A stretch of DNA of 64,000 bases from Hydractinia symbiolongicarpus (taxonomy: Eukaryota; Cnidaria; Hydrozoa; Anthoathecata; Hydractiniidae), in contig NC_079881.1 in NCBI RefSeq assembly GCF_029227915.1, forward strand, positions 5,394,001 to 5,458,000. The letters run 5' to 3'. Position 1 is the stretch's first letter; each line of letters starts with the position of its first letter. Of the stretch, positions 46,874 to 64,000 are shown piece by piece. Both the position numbers and the translations under genes were made by a program. The notes under the pieces were generated by a model. The model was not told the origin of the DNA. It did no database searches and worked only from the letters and a program-made list of their open reading frames with translations.

Positions 46874-47560
46874 TTATAATTTATTAGTTAACCGTTTATT
46901 CATGTATTTCATAGTTAGTGTGGAACTTAGTGTGGAAGGTTTTACTGCTTAGAAAATTTAATGTTTTTTAATCAGCAATTTCCTACTTGCCACAAAAGCC
47001 AAATGGTGCTTTTTTGTAAAAAATGTTTTAAGTCGTATTTTGACATGATCGGTTTAACACACTCAATGTACAACAAAATAAGCGGTATATATGTATTTAT
47101 TTACTGACAGATATTTTCAACCGGTCAATACGGGCTTTATACAGCACGGTATAACTTTTAACCTCATAGCAACCAAAATGGTTACTATAGATATAAACAA
47201 ACAACTTCGCAGGGAATTGGTAACATAGGTAGCTATATACAGTCTCAAAAATCAAGTTACAGTAAATCCAAAACCTCGCATCACTCCGCCAGAAAAACAG
47301 CAAGAAATGTTTAAATCCACTGCGTTTTTAATATCAACATTCATCGCAACAATAAGCAACGAAGAATAAACTTTGGGTCAAAAAACGTTTAAAAAAATTC
47401 TATATATGGATATTCGAATGTTTTGTTCTCTATTTGTACATGTATTTAAAAAATTGAATTCAAATCGAACATTTTCTTTCTTTATCAAAACCTGGTTTTA
47501 CAACCTTGTCACAAGTAAATCTTTAGAAAATAATCGTGGTTTCTACAAACCCCCTAAAAA
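46874..47560. other. no gene seen
   Basis: Short open frames only, on both strands, with no recognisable protein. Confidence 0.4.
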
Positions 47561-47718
47561 TAGCTATCCGTTAATAAATACAATATACACTGTTTTATCT
47601 ATCTCTTCCGAGAAATATTACCCTCGGTAATATTTCGAGTCTATACCTTTGACCTCGGGTAATATCTCTCGGTATAGATAGACAAAACAGTTTATATTGT
47701 ATTAATAGGAATTGCTAT
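47561..47718. repeat. foldback element, arms of about 55 bp
   Basis: The left arm (TACAATATACACTGTTTTAT, CTATCT, CCGAGAAATATTACC) pairs with the right arm (GGTAATATCTCTCGG, AGATAGACAAAACAGTTTAT, ATTGTATTAAT). The loop is about 20 bp. MITE-like, or source of a long hairpin RNA if transcribed. Confidence 0.75.
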
Positions 47719-48249
47719 GTCAGAATTTGTTTGTGTTTGCCTTCTATTCAAGGTATTTTCGAATTTGTTATTTGCCTTTTTATCTATTCCCCTGAATGAG
47801 CCCATAACTCTTGTTCAAATTTAAGACGATTTTTTATCTTTTTTATTTAGAAAACGATCCCGTATACATGAGCCTGTGTTTTTTATAGTCAAGACAGCAA
47901 TGAAGATTGAAAAATAAAAAAGAGATTTTATTTTTCATAAACTTCGAGTAAATTATTTTGGACATGAAAACAGAGCATTTAAAATTATTCTGTTCCGATA
48001 TCAATATCTGAGTACTCTGGCTTTCTTCTACATCTTTTTCTTTTTGTTCTTCTTTTAAATTACTCCTCACCTTGCCCCTGAACCCCTACGGTTGAAACAG
48101 CAGTAAGATTCAACTACTTGTGCCACGTTGTTGCAAGTTTTACGCCGGTTGTGGATCTTGGATTTTCATTTATGTTCAAAATCAATTCATACACCGGTAG
48201 AAATCCTTTATCTTGGCAAGAAAACGATCAGCTCGTTCTGGTGCATATA

Positions 48250-49209
48250 CAGTAGACTCCCGGTAACTCGAATACCGGATAACTCGAAATTTTATTATCT
48301 CGAACTATTTTGCCCGGTCCCTTGGACATTCCTTATTAATCTCTTATAAAAATCACTCGTTAACTCGAACCTTGGTTAACTCGAACATTCGCTATCTCGA
48401 ACCATTTTCGAGTCCCTCTTCAGACAATTCCTTCGGATAACTCGAACTTTAAAGGGAAGAGAAAAACAATTTGTTTTATAAAAATTGATTTCTTTAATTC
48501 TAATTAATTCATTTCAAAATAGAATTAAGCTTCACTTGTCTGGATATATTTAGTGTGCAGAAAACTTTCAAACCTTCCCCATCGCCAAGATTACATCTTT
48601 TTCCAATGATCTTCACATGACACCTTGAAAATGGGTCACTTCGCAAGAAATAAAACACGGTCTTTGCTCTAGTGGTTGACAATTGTCCGGCCTATCCATC
48701 AATTGATGCCCTTGTATCGGTCGATTTAATTTGTCTGTCATAAACACGGAACCAGTTATGACCAATGACGAAATTTTATTAGATATCCCAGATCAAGATG
48801 ATCATGTAACGGAAGAAAGCGATAATTATAATCACATATTCAACCAAGTTGTCCCAAATCTTCTGATGATGAGCACTGGAGGTCTTTCGCGAGTACATGC
48901 TGTTCAGTGAAAATGGTGAGTGCATACACCAATGTAATCACCAAATTGACACAATTGTAGAGAATGAGTTAACCTCCAAATTAAAACAAGTGGATATTTG
49001 AGATTATTATCAAAATCAGTAATCTTTGACTATACAAAATGTGATACTTTAGTAGTTTTTTTTAAAAAAAGAAAAATCGCCTTAACTCGAACTATTATCT
49101 TATTTTTCCTAAAGTTCGACTTAATGGTGACTTCGCTTGGATCGAACATTCGTTAAGTGAAGCAAATTATTGCGGTTTTTTGGAGGTTTGAGTTAACCGG
49201 AGTACACTG
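48250..49209 (+). mobile_element. pogo/Tigger-like element with transposase relic (960 bp)
   Basis: The ends CAGTAGACTCCCGGTAACTC and GAGTTAACCGGAGTACACTG are inverted repeats of the Tigger type; subterminal CTCGAA blocks recur. TA precedes the left end, while TT follows the right. Inside, 48761-48910 translates as an acidic stretch (TNDEILLDIPDQDDHVTEES) that resembles the C-terminal linker of CENP-B/jerky-type transposases, so it looks like an internally deleted copy. The transposase call is tentative. Confidence 0.65.
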
Positions 49210-50802
49210 TTTGGTAAAAAAAGAATTACACTGAGTGTGTAGAAAAGTCTCTTCTACGCACACAGCGTAATTCTTATTTCTAACATTAGGATTAGCCAAC
49301 CTTTTGATGCTTTGAATGTTCCTTTAGGACAAGGGAAAGACATTTGGAAAAGGTTTTGCTACTTTTTTGTGAATCATTTTTGCAGCTAACTGTTTGACGG
49401 CTAGCTCTTTCTTTTTTCATGTACACCACCAGGGCATCTTCAATCAGAGTAATTCTTGCTTTCGTAACCATACTCGTTTTATAGATCTAGACTTGAAGTA
49501 CTCTCTTTAACAACTTTTTCAATTGTTGTACTTTGGTTTTTATTATCGTAAAAAGTTCTTTCTATTAATAGAACAAATTTTGCAAGTGGTTGAAATTTTC
49601 GTTTTCTTTCATCTAAAGTTTCCATACATATTGTCAGTAATTCCCACTTAGGACAAGTGGAGTAACCCTGGATAACCTTCCCTTGGACAATTGCTTAATT
49701 AAAACAGAATGCTTGCTTCCTGTCTTTTAGTAGATGCTATTACAATATTGTACGTTTTCATGAGTCAGGGAAACATAACTTCACTTATCATTTAATAAAC
49801 ACGCTACGTATCACGGTATAGTCTCCTATTTGCTGCGTTCTGCACAGCATAACACAAAAATTAAAGAAATAGATATAAAAATTTTTTTGCCAAACAGTTT
49901 TCTTTCTCATTTCTTTTTTTTTTTCTGAAGTTTATTATATCCTGAAAAATCCAAGAAATTTTTTAAAGCTGGCTCAGCTGGCTCAACTCTTTTGCGAATG
50001 CAAAAATTATTGTCAAGAAAGAAAAATAGCGGTTACATATAAAAACCAGTGTAGTTTATAAATTCTTGATTTGCAAGAATTGGTAATAACATGAGGGATT
50101 TTACAATACAGTATTAGTCTTGTCTCTTTACTGTCATCAAGTTACTGACGTCATTAATGACGTCGCAGTTTTTAAAATTAGAATATTTTAGTGAATCACC
50201 TTCGACATTAAAGTGGAAGAAGTCAGTAGCATGAATACTATGATCATATCCTCTTCTATTCAGGGGACATTAAAAATCACAGAAATAAAACAAAACTCTC
50301 TTTCATTAGTATTCAGTGCAATTTGTTACGAATGTACTATATATTGAAAGTAACTGACTTTTTCACAATTTAACCCCTTAAGGCTAGAAGGAGCAAAAAT
50401 CCGCTATCTGGCATACTTTCGTTAATAACATTAAAACTTTTCACCCAATGATCCATTTACATCTTAGAGTCTATTTTCCCTAAATTACGTCTATTTCCTT
50501 TTGCAGTTTTTGTGCCTCTAGCGTGCCTCAAAGAGAAGTACACCAAATAAAACAATTTTTTTTCTTCAGATTTTTGTCTAATTGGGGCCTGAATAAGGCA
50601 AATAATGTTAAAATAAAATTTAATTTTGCGGTCTCCACAAATAGTGTAACCAAGCACGTCACTTGCATGTTACAGAACGCACGCCCACTCATGGAATCCT
50701 ATTGGTGGTCAGTAATAAAATTAAATTTATTGAACATGCAAATATTTCCAGTAATTTACCTAAACAGATAAGAGAAACTGGTCCATAGTTTTCGCAGTGA
50801 TG
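49210..50802. other. no gene seen
   Basis: AT-rich region. Open frames at 50457-50771 overlap on opposite strands and show no domain. Confidence 0.4.
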
Positions 50803-50940
50803 TATATATTATAATACCCGTATACGTCTGTCCGTTTGTCACGCAAAATGGTACCGAAGTTGCGCAAGTAGCGAGAAGCACGCAATGTAGTATAAAAAGG
50901 ACGGGCGAACCCGTGGATTTTTCCACGAGCTAATGACTAG
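50803..50940 (+). mobile_element. mini-Helitron-like element
   Basis: TTATAATACCCGTATACGTC at the 5' side, then CGTGGATTTTTCCACG (perfect 6-bp hairpin), ten bases, and CTAG followed by T. It is related to the inverted copy at 55222-55349. Confidence 0.6.
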
Positions 50941-52093
50941 TTTGTTTAATTTTTGTAAACATATTTGACTTTGCAAACATACGTGTGTACGCAATTTTAC
51001 AGGTGGTGAAGATTTACGGTCTAGTGATTTAAAACACCGTTTTCAATAATTTTAACTTATTGAATACTCCCCTCTGCCAGAGTTTTCAAGAAAGGACAGA
51101 AAAATATTTATTGGTGTTAACTGTTGGTGTTATTCGATAAATATGACGTCGAGGTTCTACACTTTCTTAATTTTTGCTAACTTTTCCTTATTTGCAAAGA
51201 ATTTGTCCAATTATAACGCCTTCATTATTCTATTTTTCATACTTTGCAATTTTTGCCCTTAATTGAATGAGAAACACTACATTTGTTTACCTTTAAACAT
51301 TTTTATACATCTGAAATTTATCTTGTATTTCCGTATCTATTTGTTTAATAATTTGTATCAGCTAAATGTGGAAAGTGGGTAAAGTAATTTTACTGTCGCT
51401 TGCATCACTACCAATAATAGCATGACTTGAATTCTGTAAAGCTTTATGGGAGCTGGCATCATATTATTTTGCAAAAAATTAATTTAATTACATGTTTTCT
51501 TAATTTGTACTGTTTTTTACAGGCTTTTATGTAGGAGACATTACAGACTGCTGTTAAAATTTACATATATAAATATGTAGTTCTAGATAAAAATTTAGTG
51601 TAAATTGAAAACGAAAAGAATCCAACTTTCGCGGGAGTTAATCTTTCCAGATTTTGCAAATAACAATTCCAGATAATTTTTGCGGGAACTAATTTTCGCA
51701 AAAGTAACGAAAACTTCATCAAATGTAGTTGTTGCAAAAATTAATTCACTTATGGTATTCATACCTGACTGAATGAAAAAAAGAAAATGAAGAATGCCTG
51801 ATGTGCTATTTTTTACAGATCTCAACAATAAATCCATGCCGACATATCATTTATTTACGTTATATTCACCTGACTAAACTATTTCAACCTTTTAAAAAGC
51901 AGAATAACATTATTCTAATACAATGCTTTCGCGAGCTAATTTAACACGAGGTCATTATGTTTTTAAAAAAGAATTAAATTTTGCCAAAGGAGGAATCTTC
52001 ACAGGTAGCAAGTAAAAGCAACAGTATTTGCAACACTTGTCATCATGCAATGACACGAAGAAAAACTATATTTTCCTGATTGGAAAACACAAG
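50941..52093. other. upstream region of Cys-loop gene 2
   Basis: No gene seen; AT-rich. Confidence 0.4.
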
Positions 52094-54907
52094 ATGTTCC
52101 AAATTTTTTTCACTCTACATTTGTTTATTTTTTTACCACATATAGCTGGAAAGATAGTATCAATTGATGACGTTATTGCAACCGTTAATTATGATAAAAA
52201 AATACGCCCTTATCATGAGAGTAAGAAAAGTCTCTTTATCATTTGCTGGCACTCTATTTGTTATAAGTGGAAGAGGTGGCTAGTTCAAAATGTTTATTTG
52301 CAAAATTTCTCCCTTTTTCTTAAGGTTACCAACTTAAACCTAAAATTGCCCATAGAAGTGTATTCTAATTCCTAACTTTGTATTTGAGTCTCATAAGCTG
52401 ATTACATAAACACTTTTTTTGTTTCAGACGAGCCAGTCAACATTACTACACAAATACATATAGTATCTCTGGGACCAATAGATGAAAGAACGTTCGTAAG
52501 TTGAAATATCTAATACATTTTCTTTACTTTCGTGTTGACAATGAGAAATTACTTAATTTTACAGGATCGTTTACCCCTTGCTTTTCTTTGTTCTTTTAGC
52601 TTTTTGATTTGATTTTTGTTTTTCTTCTCTAGATATTTTTTTCTTCGTTCGTTCTCCCAGCATTTGACGGTTTGTTCCTTTAAGTCTTAATCACAACACT
52701 TGTGGAACGTAAGAAACTGATTGAAATTATGCAAGCGCTATGTTTTTAACTCTTCTTACAAAAAAATAAGTCGAAAGCAAGTATATATATCGATCACATC
52801 ATTCATATCAAATTTGTACAGGAGACTTGCCACTAAATTTAAAAACCAACAACCAAAATGCGATAATGCGTCAGATTGATTGCCTTTTACTGTTGTAAAT
52901 ACTTTACTAGACCTACGAGATTGGATATTACCATCGGCAGTGGTGGAATGACCCAAGATTAAAATTTAACGGCTCATCAATTACACACAATTTTCCTCCG
53001 GAAGAACAAATATGGATCCCAGATCCCGCCGTGGTCAATGTGAGACAATTCACACGCTTTAGAACATCAGTTCGAACAGTGATATCACCGCAAGGAAATG
53101 TCTACGTTTCCCAAAAGTACGTGCAGTATGAATTTTTAATTTTTATTTTCAAAAGAATGAATTTTTTTAACTAGATGCAATGAAGTAAAGATTAATAGAG
53201 ATTCTTAAACATACATAAACATAAAATTTAGTAAGAGAGGGTTATGACATTATTAGGGCAGATAAACCACTGCTTAGAAATTTTTATGGTTCAAATTTTA
53301 TAGGACTAAAGCTGTTTGTTCCTGCGTTATGGATCTTAGAATGTTTCCGATGGACACACAGAAGTGTCCCTTCATTATTGAAAGCTGTAAGAGTATTATC
53401 ATTATCAATAATAACAACAACAATAACAACATTAACAACAATAACAACAATAACAACAATAACAACAATAACAACAATAACAACAATAACAACAATAAAA
53501 ACAATAACAACAATAACAACAATAACAACAATAACAACAATAACAACAATAACAACAATAACAACAATAACAACAATAACAACAACAATAACAACAGTAT
53601 AATTTAATTTTAGTCGCGTTTAATGCTGGCAGTTTGCAACTCTTTCTGCACGCATCCCCTGTTACATACAACAACGAAGATGTTGAATTATCCGGTTATG
53701 AACTTCTCGATATCACAGCAGAAAAATTATTACCACAATATCAACTTGTTGGAAGTAAGACATCTGCGTTTGTTATCTCCACGACATTGCTACAACTAGA
53801 TATTTTAAGTAACTTTTCCGGGAAATAATTTTCGCAACCTTCACAGTTTTTTGTCAAAATCATGAAAATTTTTTCCGCGAAATTATTCGTGAAACTCGAC
53901 AGATTTTTTTTTCCGTTCCTTCTGATTTCCCTCCTCCTCCTACGTTTTGCATAAAAGCCCTTTGAAGTATAAATTAAGAAACAAAATGTCATTAATCTTT
54001 TGCGAATTTTGCGAAATATTAAGACTTGCTAACTGTCTTCACCAAAATGCGTTCAAAACCTTATTTGTTATCTTTAATAAAATTTCCTTTATATTTTTTA
54101 CGTGCTGAAATCCTTGCAAAATTATTATTTTACAAGGATAGACAGTTTGCGTTTATTTTTATTCATTCTATATATATTCTAGATGATTCTGAATATTATG
54201 ACAATCTGGTTTATACATTTGTTGTGAAGAGAACGCTTACCTACTACCTCTTTCGAGCTTACGCTCCAACTGTTGTGCTAATGATGTTTAACTTCGGCTC
54301 TTACTGGCTTCCACCATCTGCAGTACCAGCCCGTATCACACTGATTGTGACTACAGTTCTTACAAACGTTGTCATTCTACAAAGTGCGACAGAGCAAACA
54401 GTTAAAGTGAAATACGTGACGCCCATGCAACTCTTCCTGATTGTCAATATACTGTTTATACTCTTTTCCATAGTTGAATATGTATTTGTGATTAATTTCC
54501 ACCGAGTTGGATATAAGGTAGGTTAAAATTTCATGGTTCCGCTTAATTTTTTTATATTCTGTGGTCAAGACGTTCCAAATTCAAAAATTAGTCGTTGAAT
54601 GTGTACCGGCTCATGTCGCGATGGAAGGACATCAACCATTAAGGTTGAATAAAAAAAATCAATAATATTTACTCTTTTTTAGGAAAAGAAAGAAAAATTT
54701 GATTCCGATAAGATTGTACTAAATTCTTACGTCTTGAAAAACCACGAACATGCCAACCAAAGAAAGTTATCAATCGGACCAACGAAATATGATGGCAAAC
54801 AGAAAAACTTGAAGAAAAGCAAAATAGACAATTGCTTCAAAGTTTTATTACCTTTTCTATATTTCTCATTTTGTTTTATTTATTTCTTTTACTTCTTACA
54901 TACTTAA
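52094..54907 (+). CDS. Cys-loop ligand-gated anion channel subunit 2 (seven exons, 394 aa)
   Basis: Exons: 52094-52220, 52428-52495, 52911-53116, 53304-53386, 53614-53754, 54183-54517, 54683-54907; phases close and every intron is GT..AG. Exon 1 gives a signal peptide (MFQIFFTLHLFIFLPHIAG). Exon 3 has QWWNDPRL and IWIPDPAV. Exon 4 has the Cys-loop CVMDLRMFPMDTQKC with 13 residues between the cysteines. Exon 6 carries M1-M3 with PARI before M2, Thr at 2' and Leu at 9', an anion-channel signature by family. Exon 7 has a basic loop and a very aromatic M4 (FLYFSFCFIYFFYFLHT). Intron positions and phases (1,0,2,1,1,0) equal those of the gene at 31.6 kb, and exons 2 and 4 have identical lengths, showing duplication. 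Intron 4 is almost entirely an AACAAT microsatellite. Confidence 0.9.
53398..53600. repeat. (AACAAT)n microsatellite filling intron 4
   Basis: About 200 bp of AACAAT units in an intron of 227 bp (53387-53613). Poly-Asn, poly-Thr and poly-Leu open frames here are artefacts. Confidence 0.95.
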
Positions 54908-55221
54908 ACAGCTGGTTTTAGTTTTGACAGATTCCAAGTTGGTTGTATGTTGCATACACAAGATCATCATGTACTTAGATATACATCGCACATCAAAGCA
55001 ATGAAGGTCTTTTATTTATTAGAAGTAATTAAATAGTCATTGTATTATTTGAAACAGTTTCAGATGAAACAAAAACATTGAATATAAAGAAAGAAAGCTA
55101 AAATTTAAACGATGTTAGAGGAAGAGTATTCAAAGAACTTTTAGATGCAACATTTTTTTCTTTATTGTACTGGTGATTTTTACTTATTTTTTCTGATAAA
55201 GCATACTCTAATTTATTAATA
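54908..55221. other. 3' flank of channel gene 2
   Basis: No gene seen. AT-rich 3' side. Confidence 0.4.
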
Positions 55222-55349
55222 CCAGACGGTGGCCTGTGGATAAATCCACGTGTTCGCCTGTGCTTTATTTACCACATTTCGTGTGTCTCACTACTGCGGT
55301 TACCGTTGTGCGTGACATACATAAACGTATACGGATATTATATTATAGA
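55222..55349 (-). mobile_element. mini-Helitron-like element, minus strand
   Basis: Minus strand: TCTATAATATAATATCCGTA then TACG, and at the end CACGTGGATTTATCCAC, GCCACCGT and CTGG followed by T. It has the same plan as 50803-50940. Confidence 0.55.
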
Positions 55350-56050
55350 CAATTTAATTTTCCGTAGAATAAGTCAGCCTCCAAGGTGGTAAGTACGTGT
55401 AACGGTCGATTTTCAGTTCATCCTGCGCTTCGGTAGAATTTCTAATCACATGGTTCATCGCGTCACTAATAGTTAGTTTTCGTATTTCTCACGTGGTATA
55501 TGTTTTTCTTAACCGTATGGATTATGGAAGGTCTTTTTTAGGGTTTTATAGGTCTTATCGGCTCAGAACTCTTGACGGCGTTCCGATATGTCCAGTGTTG
55601 CTTGCCGCCAAGAAACACGGCACCTAAACATGTAAAAAAGCTCGAAAGAAATTTCAAGAAGCATTAAAAATGATTTTATCAACCTCGTTCCCAGGATTTC
55701 TTGACTTTCTATATAAAAGGGCAAAAGCAATCTTGAAACCAGCCTTCTCCTTCATCCTTTGGAAATTCACAATGTTTGATCTGGTTGTTAACATGTGAAA
55801 AATTCTACGAGAATTCGAGGCTCAAATTAGTAAAAATATATTGCATTTACTATTTCCTTTGTAAACTTTTTCTCCTTGATAACATGTTTTGTTTATTTAA
55901 ACAGCTTCGTCTCCAGTTCAGGTTTTTCAAAACCGCTAAAAAAATAATGGCTTCGTTTCTTCACTTTACTATAATGTGCCTGTCACGGATGCTGCATCAA
56001 ATGCTTCGGTAGTTAGACAGATTCTTGAAACCAGGAGGCTGAGGTTTGAT
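55350..56050. other. no gene seen
   Basis: A short open frame (55776-56012) has no recognisable domain. Confidence 0.4.
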
Positions 56051-56054
56051 TTAT

Positions 56055-56495
56055 CAGGCCATATGGCCAAAAGAACCAACGAACTACTACACATTTTATT
56101 ATAAGAAACACGTTTATAAGAAACCTACATGTAGAATCTTAAAAAATTAAGAAACTTTTACTACTACATTCTATGTCTATTTCTGAATCAAGAAACCTTT
56201 TTCTAATTAATTCTTACAATTAATTAAAGAAGATGTTACAATCGTCACTAGTGTGTTGTTGAGAAATTTTAATAAAAGAGACTTTAAAACGAAAAAATGC
56301 TATATTTTTTTATTTTGAAACCGACTAGTCCAAAAATTAAAGAAACTTTTACAACTAGCTATTTATTTGATATAAGAAACCCTTATTTAACTTAATTAAG
56401 AAACTAATTAAGAAACTTTTGGAACTAAAAACATGGAATTTCAGCCTACAAATAAGAAACTTTTAGAACTTGGCCATTTGCCAGGTTTCTTATAT
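56055..56495. repeat. AAGAAACTTTT-rich segment, possible MITE
   Basis: TAAGAAAC/AAGAAACTTTT recurs about eight times. The ends CAGGCCATATGGCCAAAAGA and AACTTGGCCATTTGCCAG form a weak inverted repeat. Element status is uncertain. Confidence 0.35.
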
Positions 56496-57439
56496 AAAAA
56501 AAACGTGTATTTCTAAATTTAGAAGACTTAAGGAGAATTTTCATGAAACGAATTGAACGGCGAATTTCACGGCGAATTGTATCTGAGCATGCGCAGTTTT
56601 GTTTGTTATGATTTTGCATCAAAATATTCGTTTCGCTTAAAAATGTAGAAACAGTTCCTACTTTTTTGCAGCTAAAGGTTTCACTGCTAGTTTTAGACAA
56701 ATCAGAACGCGGTTAACCAAATAAACAATGAACTTGGCGTCTAATTTATTTTGTCGTAAAAATTATAAAGCGAATTCGCTGTTATTCGCTTCGTGAAAAT
56801 CCCCCTTTATATACGGAAAATGCCAGCAGTATGACCTGGCTATCGCGAGGAGTTATCACCGTCTTGAATTCAGAAAGATAAGATGCCCCGGGAATGAAGT
56901 TGCCAATTCATATACTTTTCTGCAGAATTACAAAATTTCCTAAAACAGCCGAGGAAGAAATCAAGCGTAAAATTTAAGTTACCCAGGGTTGATATACCAA
57001 ATGTAAACATTGTAAACCCGCAGTTGTTTTTACTGGGTCGAGTACAAGCCATGACGTAGAAACGGAACTTCTGCCATTTTGGAAATAAGAACGTAAAATA
57101 TAAACGAAGTTCTGTGCTTGTTACTCAGGTGGTTCCATAAATATACATCGAAATTGTAAAATAAATGGAAAAAAGAAGTATATCTTTAGAAGAAATCATT
57201 TAAATAACTTTTTTTTATTTTTTTGTATCCTTTGCGCATTGAAAATTAGTAATATTTTTCTTGGTTACTTTTTCGTACCAAGAACCTCCATAGTCAAGGC
57301 CCAGGCTTAATCCTGTTAAATCTGTGAAAAGGCCGATGAGATAAACAGTTGTAACATAAATTTTACAAGGTTAACTGCTCTATTGTAGATAAAAGGAAGA
57401 GTGTAAAGAAACATCATCATTTGTTCCGTTAACACAGAC
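56496..57439. other. upstream region of the J-domain gene
   Basis: No gene seen. Several GCGAATT motifs occur at 56540-56780. Confidence 0.35.
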
Positions 57440-63802
<6,363 letters not shown>

Positions 63803-64000
63803 AAACTTCAAAGCGATAATAACATTAACAATAAAGCAGGTTCTAAATGAAAGTGTGATTAACAGCAAAAATCAAAAATTCGACCTCAAAATTCTATAAT
63901 TAGTGTTTCAGAACAGATTAGCAAACAATATTTATTTTCTGATTCTTTTGCCAGTCACGTTCAATTAGGAAGGCAAACTGTCAGGAAGATATATCTGGGT

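Noticed and set aside
53298-53674. Poly-Leu, poly-Asn, poly-Thr and Cys-Tyr open frames
   Set aside because: Six-base microsatellite inside intron 4 of the second channel gene, read in several frames.

Overview
This window is nuclear DNA of an invertebrate animal: AT-rich, gene-sparse, with spliced genes (GT..AG introns), polytopic receptors and many small transposable elements. The receptor types, the short Cys-loop channels and the repeat content fit a cnidarian, perhaps a hydrozoan. That placement is inference; no single marker in the window proves it.

Layout. 0.65-6.25 kb: two near-identical intronless class-A-like GPCR genes, head to head, inside a large inverted duplication whose spacer holds a Helitron-like fragment. 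6.3-11.7 kb: mobile-element debris, comprising a LINE tail, a broken gene of 24-residue repeats, small zinc-ribbon-like and SAP-like ORFs, tRNA-like SINE heads and a Helitron-like element. 12.7-13.6 kb: a third, more diverged GPCR whose ancestral ATG has become TTG, followed by about 0.7 kb of 10-bp tandem repeat. 17.4-20.5 kb (minus): main exon of a large receptor-like protein with a beta-helix-like ectodomain, a Cys-rich region and about nine membrane segments. 20.8-23.4 kb: head-to-tail Helitron-like elements and a pogo/Tigger-like MITE. 23.4-31.6 kb: no gene that I can support. 31.6-37.1 kb (plus): seven-exon Cys-loop channel gene. 41.7-44.8 kb (minus): second copy of the beta-helix/polytopic gene, frameshifted by a net 4-bp loss. 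45-51 kb: several MITEs and tandem mini-Helitrons. 52.1-54.9 kb (plus): second Cys-loop channel gene with the same intron positions and phases. 57.4-63.8 kb (plus): J-domain (DnaJ-type) gene of at least six exons.

Functional picture. Most real genes encode membrane receptors or ligand-gated channels and each type is present as local paralogs, so the window looks like a region of tandem and inverted duplication of sensory or signalling receptors. Both Cys-loop genes carry the PAR motif before M2, which in known families marks anion (chloride) channels of the GABA-A/glycine type. The J-domain gene is unrelated to the rest. Three GPCR genes, two beta-helix/polytopic genes and two channel genes allow duplication, conversion and decay to be read directly: a palindromic pair with a near-identical second half, a start-codon loss, and a frameshift.
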